Below, piece by piece: positions 56,617 to 64,000 of a stretch of DNA of 64,000 bases (position 1 is its first letter; every line of letters begins with the position of its first letter). Below the pieces are notes generated by a model. The model searched no databases and was not told the DNA's origin. It saw nothing but the letters and a program-made list of their open reading frames with translations. Source of the stretch: Variovorax sp. dw_308 (GTDB lineage Bacteria > Pseudomonadota > Gammaproteobacteria > Burkholderiales > Burkholderiaceae_C). The stretch is from assembly GCF_019207085.1 (NCBI RefSeq), contig NZ_JAATOM010000006.1, positions 186,001-250,000 on the forward strand, read 5' to 3'. The translations under genes were made by a program, and so were the position numbers.

Positions 56617-58333
56617 CACCCGCCGCCGTGGGTACGCTCGTGGGTGTGACTCCCTCTCCCTCCGGGAGAGGGCTGGGGTGAGGGCCGGGGCCGTCGGCCA
56701 CCACGGCGCCGTGATGTTGATGTTCCCCACCGCCCATGTGCGCGCCGAGGACATGCCGCTCGGCCGTGGCGGCATCGGTCTCGTACACGATGCGGCCCTC
56801 GCTCATCACCACGATGCGGTCGGCCAGCTCCAGCAGTTCGTCTATGTCCTCGCTGATCAGCAGCACGGCGCCACCCTTCTCGCGCACCTGCACGATGCGG
56901 GTGTGGATCTCGGCGACGGCGGCGAAGTCCAGGCCGAAGACCGGGTTCGCGGCGATCAGGACGTTGATGTCGCCGGCGAGTTCGCGCGCCAGCACGGCGC
57001 GCTGCACGTTGCCGCCGGAGAGGCTGCGGATCGGCGCGCCCTCGCCCTGCGTCTTGACGCCGTACTCCGCGATCCACTCGCGTGCGCGGCTGCGCCACTT
57101 CGGGAAGCGGAGCATGCCGCCGCTGGCCAAGGGGGGCTGGTCGAAGTCGCGCAACGCCATGTTCTCGGCCACGCTCAGGTCGCCGACGCAGGCGTTGCGC
57201 AGCGGTTCCTCGGGCAGGCTGCGGACCTTGAGCCTGCGGTTTTCCTCGCGCTTCGCGTCATAGCGCTGGCCGCGCACCGTCACCTTGCCGGAGAGGCGCG
57301 GGCGCTGGCCCACGAGCGCCTCGACCAGTTCGCGCTGGCCGTTGCCCGACACGCCGGCCACGCCGAGGATCTCGCCGGCGCGCACCTGCAGGCTCAGCTC
57401 ATGCACCGCCAGCGTGCCGCGGTCGCCCTGCGCGACGAGCTTCTCGACGCTCAGGGAGATCGCTGCATCGGCGGCCACCGGTTTCACGCCGTGGATCGCG
57501 CGGCCGCTGAGCGCGGCCTTCTCGCCCTCGTCGCCGAGGGCCAGTTCGGGTGGCGGGGCATCGCTCTCGCCCATCATCGCGGCGGCCAGTTGCTTGGGGC
57601 TGGTCTCAGCCACGCTGCAATGCTTGACGGCCTTGCCACGGCGCAGCACGGTCACGTTGTCGGCATAGGCCATCACCTCGCGGAACTTGTGCGTGATGAT
57701 CAGGACCGTGCACTGGCCGCTGCGCGCGAACTCGCGCACATGGCCCAGCACCTCGTCGGCTTCCTGCGGCGTCAGCACGGAGGTGGGCTCGTCGAGGATC
57801 AGCAGGCGCGGCTTCAGGTAGAGCTGCTTGAGCAGTTCCAGCTTCTGCTTCTCGCCGGCCGCGAGCGAGGACGGGGTCACGTCCAGGTCAAGGCTGAAGG
57901 GTGTGGTCGCGAGGAATGCCTTCAGCTCCGCGCGCTTGGTCTTCCAGTCGATCAGCGCGGGCGTCTTGCCACCGGCCAGCAGCAGGTTCTCGGCCACCGT
58001 CATGCCGGGCGCCAGCGTGAAGTGCTGGTAGACCATGCCGATGCCGAGCTCGCGCGCGATGATCGGGTTGTGGATGTGTTCCTCGCGGCCATCGATCAGC
58101 ACCGCGCCCTCTTCGGCCACCTGGAAGCCGGCCACGCATTTCACGAGCGTGCTCTTTCCTGCCCCGTTCTCGCCGAGCAGCGCATGCACGGTGCCGGGCT
58201 CGACGCGCATGGTCACGCTGTCCATCGCGGTGAAGGCGCCGAAGCGCTTGGTGAGCTGGAAGGTGTCGAGCGCGAGCGCACCGGTGCCGCGGGGCAAGGC
58301 GCCGATGGGTTGGGTGGGGGTGTCGTCAGCCAT
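56537..58333 (-). CDS. BMP-type ABC importer ATPase with two nucleotide-binding domains
   Basis: A 598-residue duplicated ATPase as in nucleoside/purine importers (YufO/RbsA-like). Domain 1: Walker A LLGENGAGKSTLVKCVAG near 54, signature LAAGEKQKLELLKQL, Walker B LLILDEPTSVLT. Domain 2 has a degenerate Walker A (GVSGNGQRELVEALVG) and signature SLSGGNVQRAVLARELAG. Normal members are about 510-530 residues; the last ~60 here (from GEHQHHGAVVADG on) are encoded by repeat DNA, including PHPSPLPEGEG from the REP-like unit, so the natural C-terminus has been replaced or extended. Confidence 0.93.
   Translation of the reverse strand: MADDTPTQPIGALPRGTGALALDTFQLTKRFGAFTAMDSVTMRVEPGTVHALLGENGAGKSTLVKCVAGFQVAEEGAVLIDGREEHIHNPIIARELGIGMVYQHFTLAPGMTVAENLLLAGGKTPALIDWKTKRAELKAFLATTPFSLDLDVTPSSLAAGEKQKLELLKQLYLKPRLLILDEPTSVLTPQEADEVLGHVREFARSGQCTVLIITHKFREVMAYADNVTVLRRGKAVKHCSVAETSPKQLAAAMMGESDAPPPELALGDEGEKAALSGRAIHGVKPVAADAAISLSVEKLVAQGDRGTLAVHELSLQVRAGEILGVAGVSGNGQRELVEALVGQRPRLSGKVTVRGQRYDAKREENRRLKVRSLPEEPLRNACVGDLSVAENMALRDFDQPPLASGGMLRFPKWRSRAREWIAEYGVKTQGEGAPIRSLSGGNVQRAVLARELAGDINVLIAANPVFGLDFAAVAEIHTRIVQVREKGGAVLLISEDIDELLELADRIVVMSEGRIVYETDAATAERHVLGAHMGGGEHQHHGAVVADGPGPHPSPLPEGEGVTPTSVPTAAGGMRSAPGAASVPPKRAAFGGSGPHAV
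56651..56684. repeat. REP-like palindromic repeat, copy 2
   Basis: Contains CCCTCTCCCTCCGGGAGAGGG followed by CTGGGGTGAGGG, the same unit as at 12326-12360 in opposite orientation. It lies inside the reading frame of the ABC ATPase and is translated there. Confidence 0.8.
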
Positions 58334-58351
58334 GGTGTCCTTCAGTCTTGG

Positions 58352-59065
58352 TCACGCGACGACCGCCAGCAGCGCGGTGGATTCGGCATGTGCGCCGAAG
58401 ACTCCGCCCTGCATGGTGATCATCTTCAGCGCGGCGAGGTGGTTGCCGTGGTCGGTCGCGGCCGTGCAGTCCGACAGCAGCAGGCATTCGAAGCCGCGGT
58501 CGTTGGCGTCGCGCATGGTGGTGTGCACGCAGACGTCGGTGGTGATGCCGGCGAGGATCAGATTCTCGGTGCCGCGCGTGCGCAGGATCAGCTCCAGGTC
58601 GGTCGCGTAGAACGATCCCTTGCCGGGCTTGTCGATGACGACCTCGCCGGGCAGCGGCGCGAGCGCGGGGATGATGTCCCAGCCCGGTTCGCCGCGCACG
58701 AGGATGCGGCCGCACGGCCCGTCGTCGCCGATGCCGACGCCGTTGGCGCCGATCTGCCGCGAGCGCCAGCGCTTGTTGGCGGGCAGGTCGGCCAGGTCGG
58801 GACGGTGGCCTTCGCGCGTGTGGATGATGGCGAAGCCCAGCGGCCGCAGCGCGGCGAGCGTGCGCGCGATGGGTTCGATGGGCGCCTGCACCAGGGACAA
58901 GTCATAGCCCATCACGTCGACGTAGCCGCCCTTGCCGCAGAAGTCGGTCTGCATGTCGATGACGATGAGCGCGGTGTTGTCGGGGCGCAGGTCGCCGTTG
59001 TACGGCCACGGGTAGGGTTGCGCGGCGACGTGCCGTTCGGTGTGGATCGCGGTGATGGCGTTCAT
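58352..59065 (-). CDS. Isochorismatase-family hydrolase, biuret-hydrolase-like (2)
   Basis: A 237-residue paralogue of the gene at 55600. Triad: Asp in [18 protein letters not shown] (near 36), Lys in [16 protein letters not shown] (near 142) and Cys in [23 protein letters not shown] (near 175). The blocks FCGKGGYVD and [18 protein letters not shown] are close to what I know of biuret hydrolase and related ureide amidases. It lies 18 bases upstream of the ABC ATPase gene. The two paralogues may act on successive or related substrates. Confidence 0.9.
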   Translation of the reverse strand: MNAITAIHTERHVAAQPYPWPYNGDLRPDNTALIVIDMQTDFCGKGGYVDVMGYDLSLVQAPIEPIARTLAALRPLGFAIIHTREGHRPDLADLPANKRWRSRQIGANGVGIGDDGPCGRILVRGEPGWDIIPALAPLPGEVVIDKPGKGSFYATDLELILRTRGTENLILAGITTDVCVHTTMRDANDRGFECLLLSDCTAATDHGNHLAALKMITMQGGVFGAHAESTALLAVVA

Positions 59066-59172
59066 GGCGTGTTCGTCACTTCATCGGGTTCGCGCGAGAC
59101 CGTGGCCGAGGTCGTCGGTGCGAGAAAGGGAGCGAGTTGCGAGCGGGGCGAGTGCCGAGCGCACTGGGTATC

Positions 59173-59363
59173 CCCCTCCGCGAATGTCCCCCGCCTTCGG
59201 CTCCTCCTTTATTTCGCTGCGGGGGACACCCAGCACCCTCGGCACAGGACAGTGCACGTCATGCGGGCCGATCGACGACCGCGCGTCTGGATCACGTCGA
59301 CGGTGTGCTCCCCGCAGCGAAATAAAGGAGGAGGCCGCAGGCCGGGGGACATTCGCGGAGGGG
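59173..59363. repeat. Long inverted repeat, arms about 52 bases
   Basis: Left arm about 59173-59224 (CGAATGTCCCCCGCC ... TTTATTTCGCTGCGGGG) and right arm 59310-59363 are reverse complements with a few differences, around an 86-base centre. The arms resemble a dispersed element of this bacterial group. It fills much of the 468-base gap (59066-59533) between the isochorismatase and permease genes; no protein gene is credible there. Confidence 0.75.
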
Positions 59364-59400
59364 AGTACGCCGTCGGCGTGATCCCGCCCCCAGTCCGCAA

Positions 59401-59446
59401 CCGAATCCGAATCCGAATCCGAATCCGAATCCGAATCCGAATCCGA
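59401..59446. repeat. Hexanucleotide microsatellite (CCGAAT) x7
   Basis: Seven perfect copies of CCGAAT and a partial eighth in non-coding DNA between the permease and isochorismatase genes. Because it lies in the leader of the isochorismatase/ATPase part of the cluster, copy-number change could alter spacing there. Confidence 0.9.
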
Positions 59447-59533
59447 CAACATAGCCAAGCCGAGGGGCCGCCTCACGTCAAGGCCCCTTCGAAGGGAGTC
59501 CGGCCAATCGAAGCGAGCAAGCATCGCGCAGAC

Positions 59534-60454
59534 CTATCGCGTCGACGACAACTCGCCCGGGCTGCCGATCGCCACGCTGCCCGGCTTGCAGGTCAGCACC
59601 AGGATCACCAGCGTCAGCACATAAGGCACGGTGTTGAACAGGTGATAGCCCCAGCCCACGCCCACCGATTGCAGGGCCGGCCCGAGCGCGCCCGCGCCGC
59701 CGAACAGCAGCGCCGCACCCACGCAGCGCAGCGGGCTCCAGCGCGCAAAGATCACCAGCGCCACGGCGATGAGGCCCTGGCCGCTGGAGATGCCTTCGTT
59801 CCAGCTGCCCGGATAGAACAGCGTGAGCGATGCGCCGCCGAGCCCGGCGATCGCGCCGCCGGCGGTCGTCGCCGCGATGCGGATGCCCGACACCGAATAG
59901 CCCAGCGCCCGCGTCGCATTGGCCGAATCACCCGCCATGCGCACCAGCAGCCCGGCACGCGTGCGCGCGAAGGCCCACCAGAGGAAGACCGCGAGCACGA
60001 TGCCGATCGGCACCAGCGCATTCACCTGCAGCGCGGCGCGCACGGCCGAGTTGTCGCTCCAGTCGCCCAGCGGAATCGCCGGGATCTGCGGCGCCTGTGG
60101 CTGGATCAGCGGCTTGCCCAGGTAGAAGGCCAGGCCGGTGCCGAACAGCATCAGCGCGATGCCGGTGGCCACGTCGTTGACGCGGTCGAGCGAGCACAGC
60201 AGGCCGTGCAGCAATGCGAGCGCCGCCCCGGCCGCCGCGCCGATCAACACGCCGAGCCAGGGCGAGCCGGTGAGATAGGCCCCGCCGAAAGACGACATGG
60301 CCGACAGCACCAGCACGCCTTCGAGGCCGAGGTTGATGCGGCCCGACTTTTCCGTGAGGCATTCGCCCAGGCTCACGAACAGGAAGGGTGCGCCCACGCG
60401 CAATGCGCCGCCGACGATGCCCGCGACAAGCGCAATCCATTGATCGGCGGTCAT
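59534..60454 (-). CDS. BMP-type ABC importer permease 2 (YufQ/NupQ-like)
   Basis: A 306-residue permease of the branched-chain/ribose type with about nine hydrophobic segments. Key blocks are GAPFLFVSLGECLTEKSGRINLGLEGVLVLSAM near residue 20-52 and RMAGDSANATRALGYSVSGIRIAATTAGGAIAGLGGASLTLF near 190-230. The start is the ATG at 60454, which overlaps the permease 1 stop (ATGA); the open frame upstream is a shadow of that gene. It pairs with permease 1 to form the membrane channel. Confidence 0.94.
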   Translation of the reverse strand: MTADQWIALVAGIVGGALRVGAPFLFVSLGECLTEKSGRINLGLEGVLVLSAMSSFGGAYLTGSPWLGVLIGAAAGAALALLHGLLCSLDRVNDVATGIALMLFGTGLAFYLGKPLIQPQAPQIPAIPLGDWSDNSAVRAALQVNALVPIGIVLAVFLWWAFARTRAGLLVRMAGDSANATRALGYSVSGIRIAATTAGGAIAGLGGASLTLFYPGSWNEGISSGQGLIAVALVIFARWSPLRCVGAALLFGGAGALGPALQSVGVGWGYHLFNTVPYVLTLVILVLTCKPGSVAIGSPGELSSTR

Positions 60455-61536
60455 GCGTGGCCCTTCAGTTTCAAGAGCTTCGGTTGCATCGGATGCGGCA
60501 TCCGGTTCTTGATGAGGTTCTTCCAGTCCACCAGACGCAGCCCCTCGCTCGCGAGGATCAGCACGAAGGCGATGCCCTGCAGCACCTGCACCGACGCATC
60601 GGGCAATCCGAGGCGACGTTGCAGCAGGCTGCCGGCCGCGCCGAACCCGCCGAACAGGATGGCCACCGGGATGATCGCGATCGGGTTGTGCCGCGCGATG
60701 AAGGCGACCAGGATGCCGGCGTAGCCGTAGCCCGCGATGAGCGATGCGTTGGCATTGGTGTGAACCGCCGCCACTTCCACCGCGCCGGCCAGGCCCGCGC
60801 AGGCGCCGCCGACGGCGCACGCGCCGAGGATGAGTTGCGTCGCGGGCAGGCCGACCAGTTGCGCGGTGCGCGGGTTGCCGCCCACCACCCGCACCGAGAA
60901 GCCCGACGCCGTGACGCGCAGCCACAGCCCCAGCGCAACGCAGGCCACCACGCCGATGGCCAGGCCCCAGTGCACGTCCGAACCCATCATGCCGCCGATG
61001 AGCATGCCTTCGTTCAACGGGTAGGTGGAAGGCTTGTTCAGGCTGGACGGATCGCGCAGCGGCCCCTCGACGATGTGCTTGAAGATGCCGATCGCGATGT
61101 AGGCCAGCAGCAGGCTGCTGATGGTCTCGTTGATGCCGCGGTACTGGCGCAGCCAGCCGGCCAGCATGATCCACAGCGCGCCGGCAATGGCGCCTGCGAT
61201 GCAGACCAGCAACGTGCCGATGATGTTGCCCGGCAGCGGCACCGCATGGGCCAGCGCCGCGCAAGCCAGCCCGCCCAGCACCAGCGCGCCTTCGCCACCG
61301 ATGATGATGAGGCCGGCGCGCGCCGGTATCGCCACGCACAGCGCGGTGAGCATCAACGGCGCAGCGCGCTGCAGGGTGTTCTGCCAGGAGAACCAGTCAC
61401 CGAACGCGCCCTTGAACAGCGTGACCCAGACGTCGACCGGGCTCACGCCGGCAAACCACACGAGGATGCCGAACAGCAGCAGCGCCGCCGAGATGGCGAT
61501 CGCCGGCAGTGCGATTTCCTTCAACCAGTTGGGCAT
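60451..61536 (-). CDS. BMP-type ABC importer permease 1 (YufP/NupP-like)
   Basis: A 361-residue inner-membrane permease with about ten hydrophobic segments. Conserved blocks are TLQRAAPLMLTALCVAIPARAGLIIIGGEGALVLGGL near residue 50-88, RGINETISSLLLAYIAIGI near 135 and RVVGGNPRTAQLVGLPATQLILGACAVGGACAGLAGA near 218. Substrates of this subfamily are nucleosides, purines and related ureides. Twelve bases separate it from the binding-protein gene. Confidence 0.94.
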   Translation of the reverse strand: MPNWLKEIALPAIAISAALLLFGILVWFAGVSPVDVWVTLFKGAFGDWFSWQNTLQRAAPLMLTALCVAIPARAGLIIIGGEGALVLGGLACAALAHAVPLPGNIIGTLLVCIAGAIAGALWIMLAGWLRQYRGINETISSLLLAYIAIGIFKHIVEGPLRDPSSLNKPSTYPLNEGMLIGGMMGSDVHWGLAIGVVACVALGLWLRVTASGFSVRVVGGNPRTAQLVGLPATQLILGACAVGGACAGLAGAVEVAAVHTNANASLIAGYGYAGILVAFIARHNPIAIIPVAILFGGFGAAGSLLQRRLGLPDASVQVLQGIAFVLILASEGLRLVDWKNLIKNRMPHPMQPKLLKLKGHA

Positions 61537-61549
61537 GGCTTCTCGTCGC

Positions 61550-62656
61550 TCAGAGGCTGCCCAGGACGCCGTCGACCAGGTAGTTCATCTTCTCGAGCTC
61601 GAGGTCGGTCTGCTTCAACGTCTTTGGCACCACGACCGTGCCCTTGCCGTCCTTGAGGCCGGCCGTGAAGATGTCGAAGTTGCCCGCGATCATCTTGGCC
61701 TTGATGTCGTCGGCCTGCTTCTTCGCGGCGTCGGTCACCATCGGGCCGTAGGCCGACATCTTCACGTAGCCTTCCTTCAGGCCGCCGCGCAGGAAGTTGG
61801 GATGCGGCTTGTCGTTCTGCGCCGCGTCGATGATGGTCTTGTAGGCGGTGAGCCAGTTCCATTCGGCGCCGGTGAGATACGCGTTCGGCGCCAGCTTGGC
61901 CTGGCTCGCGTGATAGCCGCAGACCATCTTGCCGCGCTTGGCTGCCGTCTCGACGATGACCTTGGGGCTGTCCACGTGCATCGTGAAGACGTCGCAGCCC
62001 TGGTCGGCCAGGCTGTTGGTGGCTTCGGCTTCCTTCACGGGCATCGACCAGTCGCCGGTGAAGATCACGTTGCAGGTGATGGCCGGGTTGACCGAGCGTG
62101 CACCGAGCGTGAAGGCGTTGATGTTGCGCAGCACCTGCGGGATCGGCTTGGCTGCGATGAAGGCGATCTTCTTGCTCTTCGTCATGTGGCCGGCGATCAC
62201 GCCGTTGAGGTACTGGCACTCGTCGATGTAGCCGAAGTAGCTGCCGACGTTCTTCGGATGCTTGCCTTCGGTCCACATGCCGCCGCAATGCGAGAAGCGC
62301 ACGTCGGGGTTCTTCGGCGCGAGCGCGAGGATGTGCGGGTCGAAGTAGCCGAAGGAGGTGGGGAACAGCACCTTGGCGCCGTCCTGCGAAATCATGCCGG
62401 TCATGGTCTTCTGCACGGCGGCGGTCTCGGGCACGTTCTCTTCCTCGACCACTTTCAGGCCGGGCATCTTCTTCACCTCCGCAGCCGCCTGCGCCTGGGC
62501 CTGGTTGTAGCCGTAGTCGTCACGCGGGCCGACGTAGATCACGCCGATGGTCAGCGGCTTCTGCGCGCCCGCCAGTGAGCTCAGGCCGCCGAGCGTGCCG
62601 GCGGCGCCGAGTGCGGCGAGGGTCTTGATCGATTCGCGACGGTTCAGTTGGGACAT
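61550..62656 (-). CDS. BMP-family ABC transporter substrate-binding protein
   Basis: A 368-residue periplasmic binding protein of the basic membrane protein (Med/PnrA) family. A twin-arginine-like signal (MSQLNRRESIKTLAALGAAGTLGGLSSLAGAQ) comes first. Then LTIGVIYVGPRDDYGYNQAQAQAA, DPHILALAPKNPDVRFSHCGGMWTEGKHPKNVGSYFGYIDECQYLNGVIAGHMTKSKKIAFIAAKPIPQVLRNINAFTLGARS, typical of the subset that imports purine- or urea-derived compounds. The ATG at 62656 precedes the signal. Head of the transporter genes, 80 bases after the amidase. Confidence 0.94.
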   Translation of the reverse strand: MSQLNRRESIKTLAALGAAGTLGGLSSLAGAQKPLTIGVIYVGPRDDYGYNQAQAQAAAEVKKMPGLKVVEEENVPETAAVQKTMTGMISQDGAKVLFPTSFGYFDPHILALAPKNPDVRFSHCGGMWTEGKHPKNVGSYFGYIDECQYLNGVIAGHMTKSKKIAFIAAKPIPQVLRNINAFTLGARSVNPAITCNVIFTGDWSMPVKEAEATNSLADQGCDVFTMHVDSPKVIVETAAKRGKMVCGYHASQAKLAPNAYLTGAEWNWLTAYKTIIDAAQNDKPHPNFLRGGLKEGYVKMSAYGPMVTDAAKKQADDIKAKMIAGNFDIFTAGLKDGKGTVVVPKTLKQTDLELEKMNYLVDGVLGSL

Positions 62657-62680
62657 GTTGGGCTCCAGTAAGTGAAGGAG

Positions 62681-62700
62681 GTATCCGTTCTTGGATACAA
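62681..62700 (-). promoter_or_regulatory. Operator-like palindrome before the BMP binding-protein gene
   Basis: GTATCC (62681-62686) and GGATAC (62693-62698) form a perfect 6-bp inverted repeat with 6-base spacer. The overlapping TTGGATACAA (62691-62700) differs by one base from the TTGTATACAA palindrome bound by many GntR/FCD regulators. It lies 25-45 bases upstream of the BMP start codon. Control by the GntR/FCD protein encoded at the cluster end is an inference. Confidence 0.45.
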
Positions 62701-62736
62701 GACGGTGTGCATAAACCGTACCAACCGGGGTTTGGA

Positions 62737-64000
62737 CTACACCAGCGCGGCGACGGGCGCATGCACGACACCCGCTGCCTCCAATGAAGCGGCCACGCGC
62801 AGCACGTGGTCCTCGCGCCAGGGTGCACCGATCACCTGCACGCCGATCGGCAGGTGCGCATGTGCGCCCCACACCGGAACGGCGCAGACCGGCAGGCCGA
62901 TGCACGAAATTGGTTGCGTCAGGAGCCCCATGTTGGGCCGCAGCGGCAGGCGCTGCCCATGCAGCTCGAACCACTCGGCGCCGATCGGCGTGGCGGCGCA
63001 GGGCGTCGCCGCGGCGAGCAGGATGTCGAAACGCTCGAACACGCGGGCCACGGCTTCGGCATAGGCGCGGCGCACGCGTTGCGCACGCGCGACCCAGGCG
63101 GCGGGCAGCAGCGCGCCGGCGAGGAAGCGGTCGCGCGAGAGCGGCTCGAAGTCCTGCGGACGCGTGCGCAGGTCGTGCAGGTGCAGCGCGGCGCCTTCGG
63201 AGTTGGTGATGAGGAAGGCAGCGGCGCGTCCGGCCTCGACCAGCGGCAGCTCGACCGCGCGGGTGGCGCCGAGGGCCTCGGCCACGCGGTCGACGGCCAG
63301 CAAGGCCTCGGGCTGCACATGCTCGCGGAAGTAGCCGGTGAGCACGCCGATGCGCAAGCCGCTCGTGCCGAGCGACAGCGAGGGCGTCACGGGTTCGATG
63401 GCGCGCTGCGCGCAGCCGGGATCATGCGGTCCCGTGTCTTCCGGGCCTTGCATCGCGTCATAGCAAAGCGCGAGGTCACGCGCCGATCGCGCGAAGGGGC
63501 CGAGATGGTCCAGGCTCGACACGAAGGGATAGCTGCCGGTGCGAGGCAGTCTTCCGAAGGTCGGCTTGAGCCCGAACACGCCGCACAGCGAGGACGGCAC
63601 GCGGATCGAGCCATTGGTGTCGGAGCCAAGCGTGATCGGCACCTGCCCCGCTGCCACCGCCGCGCCGGAGCCGCCCGAGGAGCCGCCCGCGATGCGCGTC
63701 AGGTCGTGCGGGTTGTGGGCCGGGCCGACGTGGCTGTTCTCCGTCGTGAAGCCGTAGGCGTACTCGTCCATGTTGAGTGCGCCGACCAGCACCGCGCCCG
63801 CGGCTTCGAGCCGGTGCACAAGAAGTCCATCGCGCACCGCCGGGGCCGCGCCGCGCTCGATCTTGGAGCCGGCCAGGGTCGGCAGGCCGGCCACGTCGAA
63901 CAGGTTCTTGACGGCGAACGGCACGCCGAGCAACGGCAGCGCGCGCGTTCGATCGCCGGAAGACGAAGCGAGCGACGCATCGGCCTGCGCCGCACGCCGC
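62737..64000 (-). CDS. AtzE-type amidase, 5' end outside the window
   Basis: Amidase-signature enzyme, at least 420 residues visible and open through the window edge. Catalytic elements are Lys in GVPFAVKNLFDVAG, the GGSSGGSGAAVAAGQ loop and SDTNGSIRVPSSLCG with the nucleophile. The pattern matches AtzE (1-carboxybiuret hydrolase) of the cyanuric-acid pathway better than GatA. The C-terminal LPIGVQVIGAPWREDHVLRVA is typical. In known operons AtzE needs the small partner AtzG, expected just beyond the window. It is the first visible gene of the ureide-type cluster. Confidence 0.9.
   Translation of the reverse strand, partial: RRAAQADASLASSSGDRTRALPLLGVPFAVKNLFDVAGLPTLAGSKIERGAAPAVRDGLLVHRLEAAGAVLVGALNMDEYAYGFTTENSHVGPAHNPHDLTRIAGGSSGGSGAAVAAGQVPITLGSDTNGSIRVPSSLCGVFGLKPTFGRLPRTGSYPFVSSLDHLGPFARSARDLALCYDAMQGPEDTGPHDPGCAQRAIEPVTPSLSLGTSGLRIGVLTGYFREHVQPEALLAVDRVAEALGATRAVELPLVEAGRAAAFLITNSEGAALHLHDLRTRPQDFEPLSRDRFLAGALLPAAWVARAQRVRRAYAEAVARVFERFDILLAAATPCAATPIGAEWFELHGQRLPLRPNMGLLTQPISCIGLPVCAVPVWGAHAHLPIGVQVIGAPWREDHVLRVAASLEAAGVVHAPVAALV

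Noticed and set aside
59137..59400. Small protein frames in the long inverted repeat
   Set aside because: Both strands give similar Pro/Leu-rich peptides because the DNA is an inverted repeat; no ribosome site or family.
56678..60724. 1348-codon open frame on the plus strand across the ureide cluster
   Set aside because: It crosses several minus-strand genes and a repeat region with no domain of its own; antisense shadow.
62737..64000. Second gatA copy
   Set aside because: It has the amidase signature but differs from the GatA at 9224 and lies in a nitrogen-catabolism cluster; the AtzE type is closer.

Overview
The window is GC-rich, densely coded DNA that looks like a chromosome segment of a beta-proteobacterium of the Comamonadaceae, most probably Variovorax or a close relative. 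The pointers are the mreBCD-mrdA block next to gatCAB, the pyrE/xth pair, a StyA1/StyA2B monooxygenase pair of the kind described in Variovorax paradoxus EPS, many solute transporters with LysR/GntR regulators, and intergenic repeats typical of this group. The assignment is by recognition only; no search was run. I saw no rRNA, tRNA, insertion sequence, prophage or CRISPR array.

Layout. 1-2186: a type II toxin-antitoxin pair whose toxin stop overlaps the GTG of a GMC oxidoreductase. 2599-14565: housekeeping genes: a TauE/SafE exporter, cell-wall elongation genes mrdA-mreD-mreC-mreB on the minus strand, gatC-gatA-gatB on the plus strand, a DUF4124 protein, and the divergent pair pyrE and xth with starts only 16 bp apart. 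14637-20677: accessory metabolism: amidohydrolase, isochorismatase-like hydrolase and an unknown protein on minus; MFS transporter, a 50-residue membrane peptide, DUF2917 protein and LysR regulator on plus. 20728-22279: an AbiEi/AbiEii-type pair with an operator-like inverted repeat.

22571-30244 (plus): a catabolic operon with two tandem-duplicated 105-residue proteins of unknown family, a TRAP transporter (DctP and a fused DctQM), a secreted PPC/DUF296 protein, a YciI-like protein and the lower meta-cleavage enzymes MhpD, MhpF and MhpE, which turn 2-hydroxypenta-2,4-dienoate into pyruvate and acetyl-CoA. 44136-30388 (minus): a run of 13 genes with a GntR regulator, both aconitase-X subunits, a nitrilase-superfamily amidase, an ABC importer, three SDR dehydrogenases, StyA1, the self-sufficient fusion StyA2B, a dienelactone-hydrolase-like protein and a LysR regulator. 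This looks like an uncharacterised oxidative pathway whose end products may feed the MhpDFE route.

44297-47659: two secreted Gly/Ser-repeat proteins around a DUF6502 gene, with three iterated operator-like repeats in the divergent promoter. 47930-51664: the most striking gene, a 1244-residue fusion of an N-terminal unknown domain, a complete DyP-type haem peroxidase and a C-terminal cytochrome P450-like domain. It ends directly against a convergent nucleotide-cyclase/AAA/helical-repeat signalling ATPase (51665-54640). 54874-64000 (minus): a GntR/FCD regulator, two biuret-hydrolase-like isochorismatases, a BMP-type ABC importer (ATPase, two permeases, binding protein) and a truncated AtzE-type amidase, together suggesting uptake and hydrolysis of a ureide- or biuret-like nitrogen compound. 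The repeats at 56441-56684 and 59173-59446 are mobile-looking, and the first supplies the C-terminus of the ABC ATPase.
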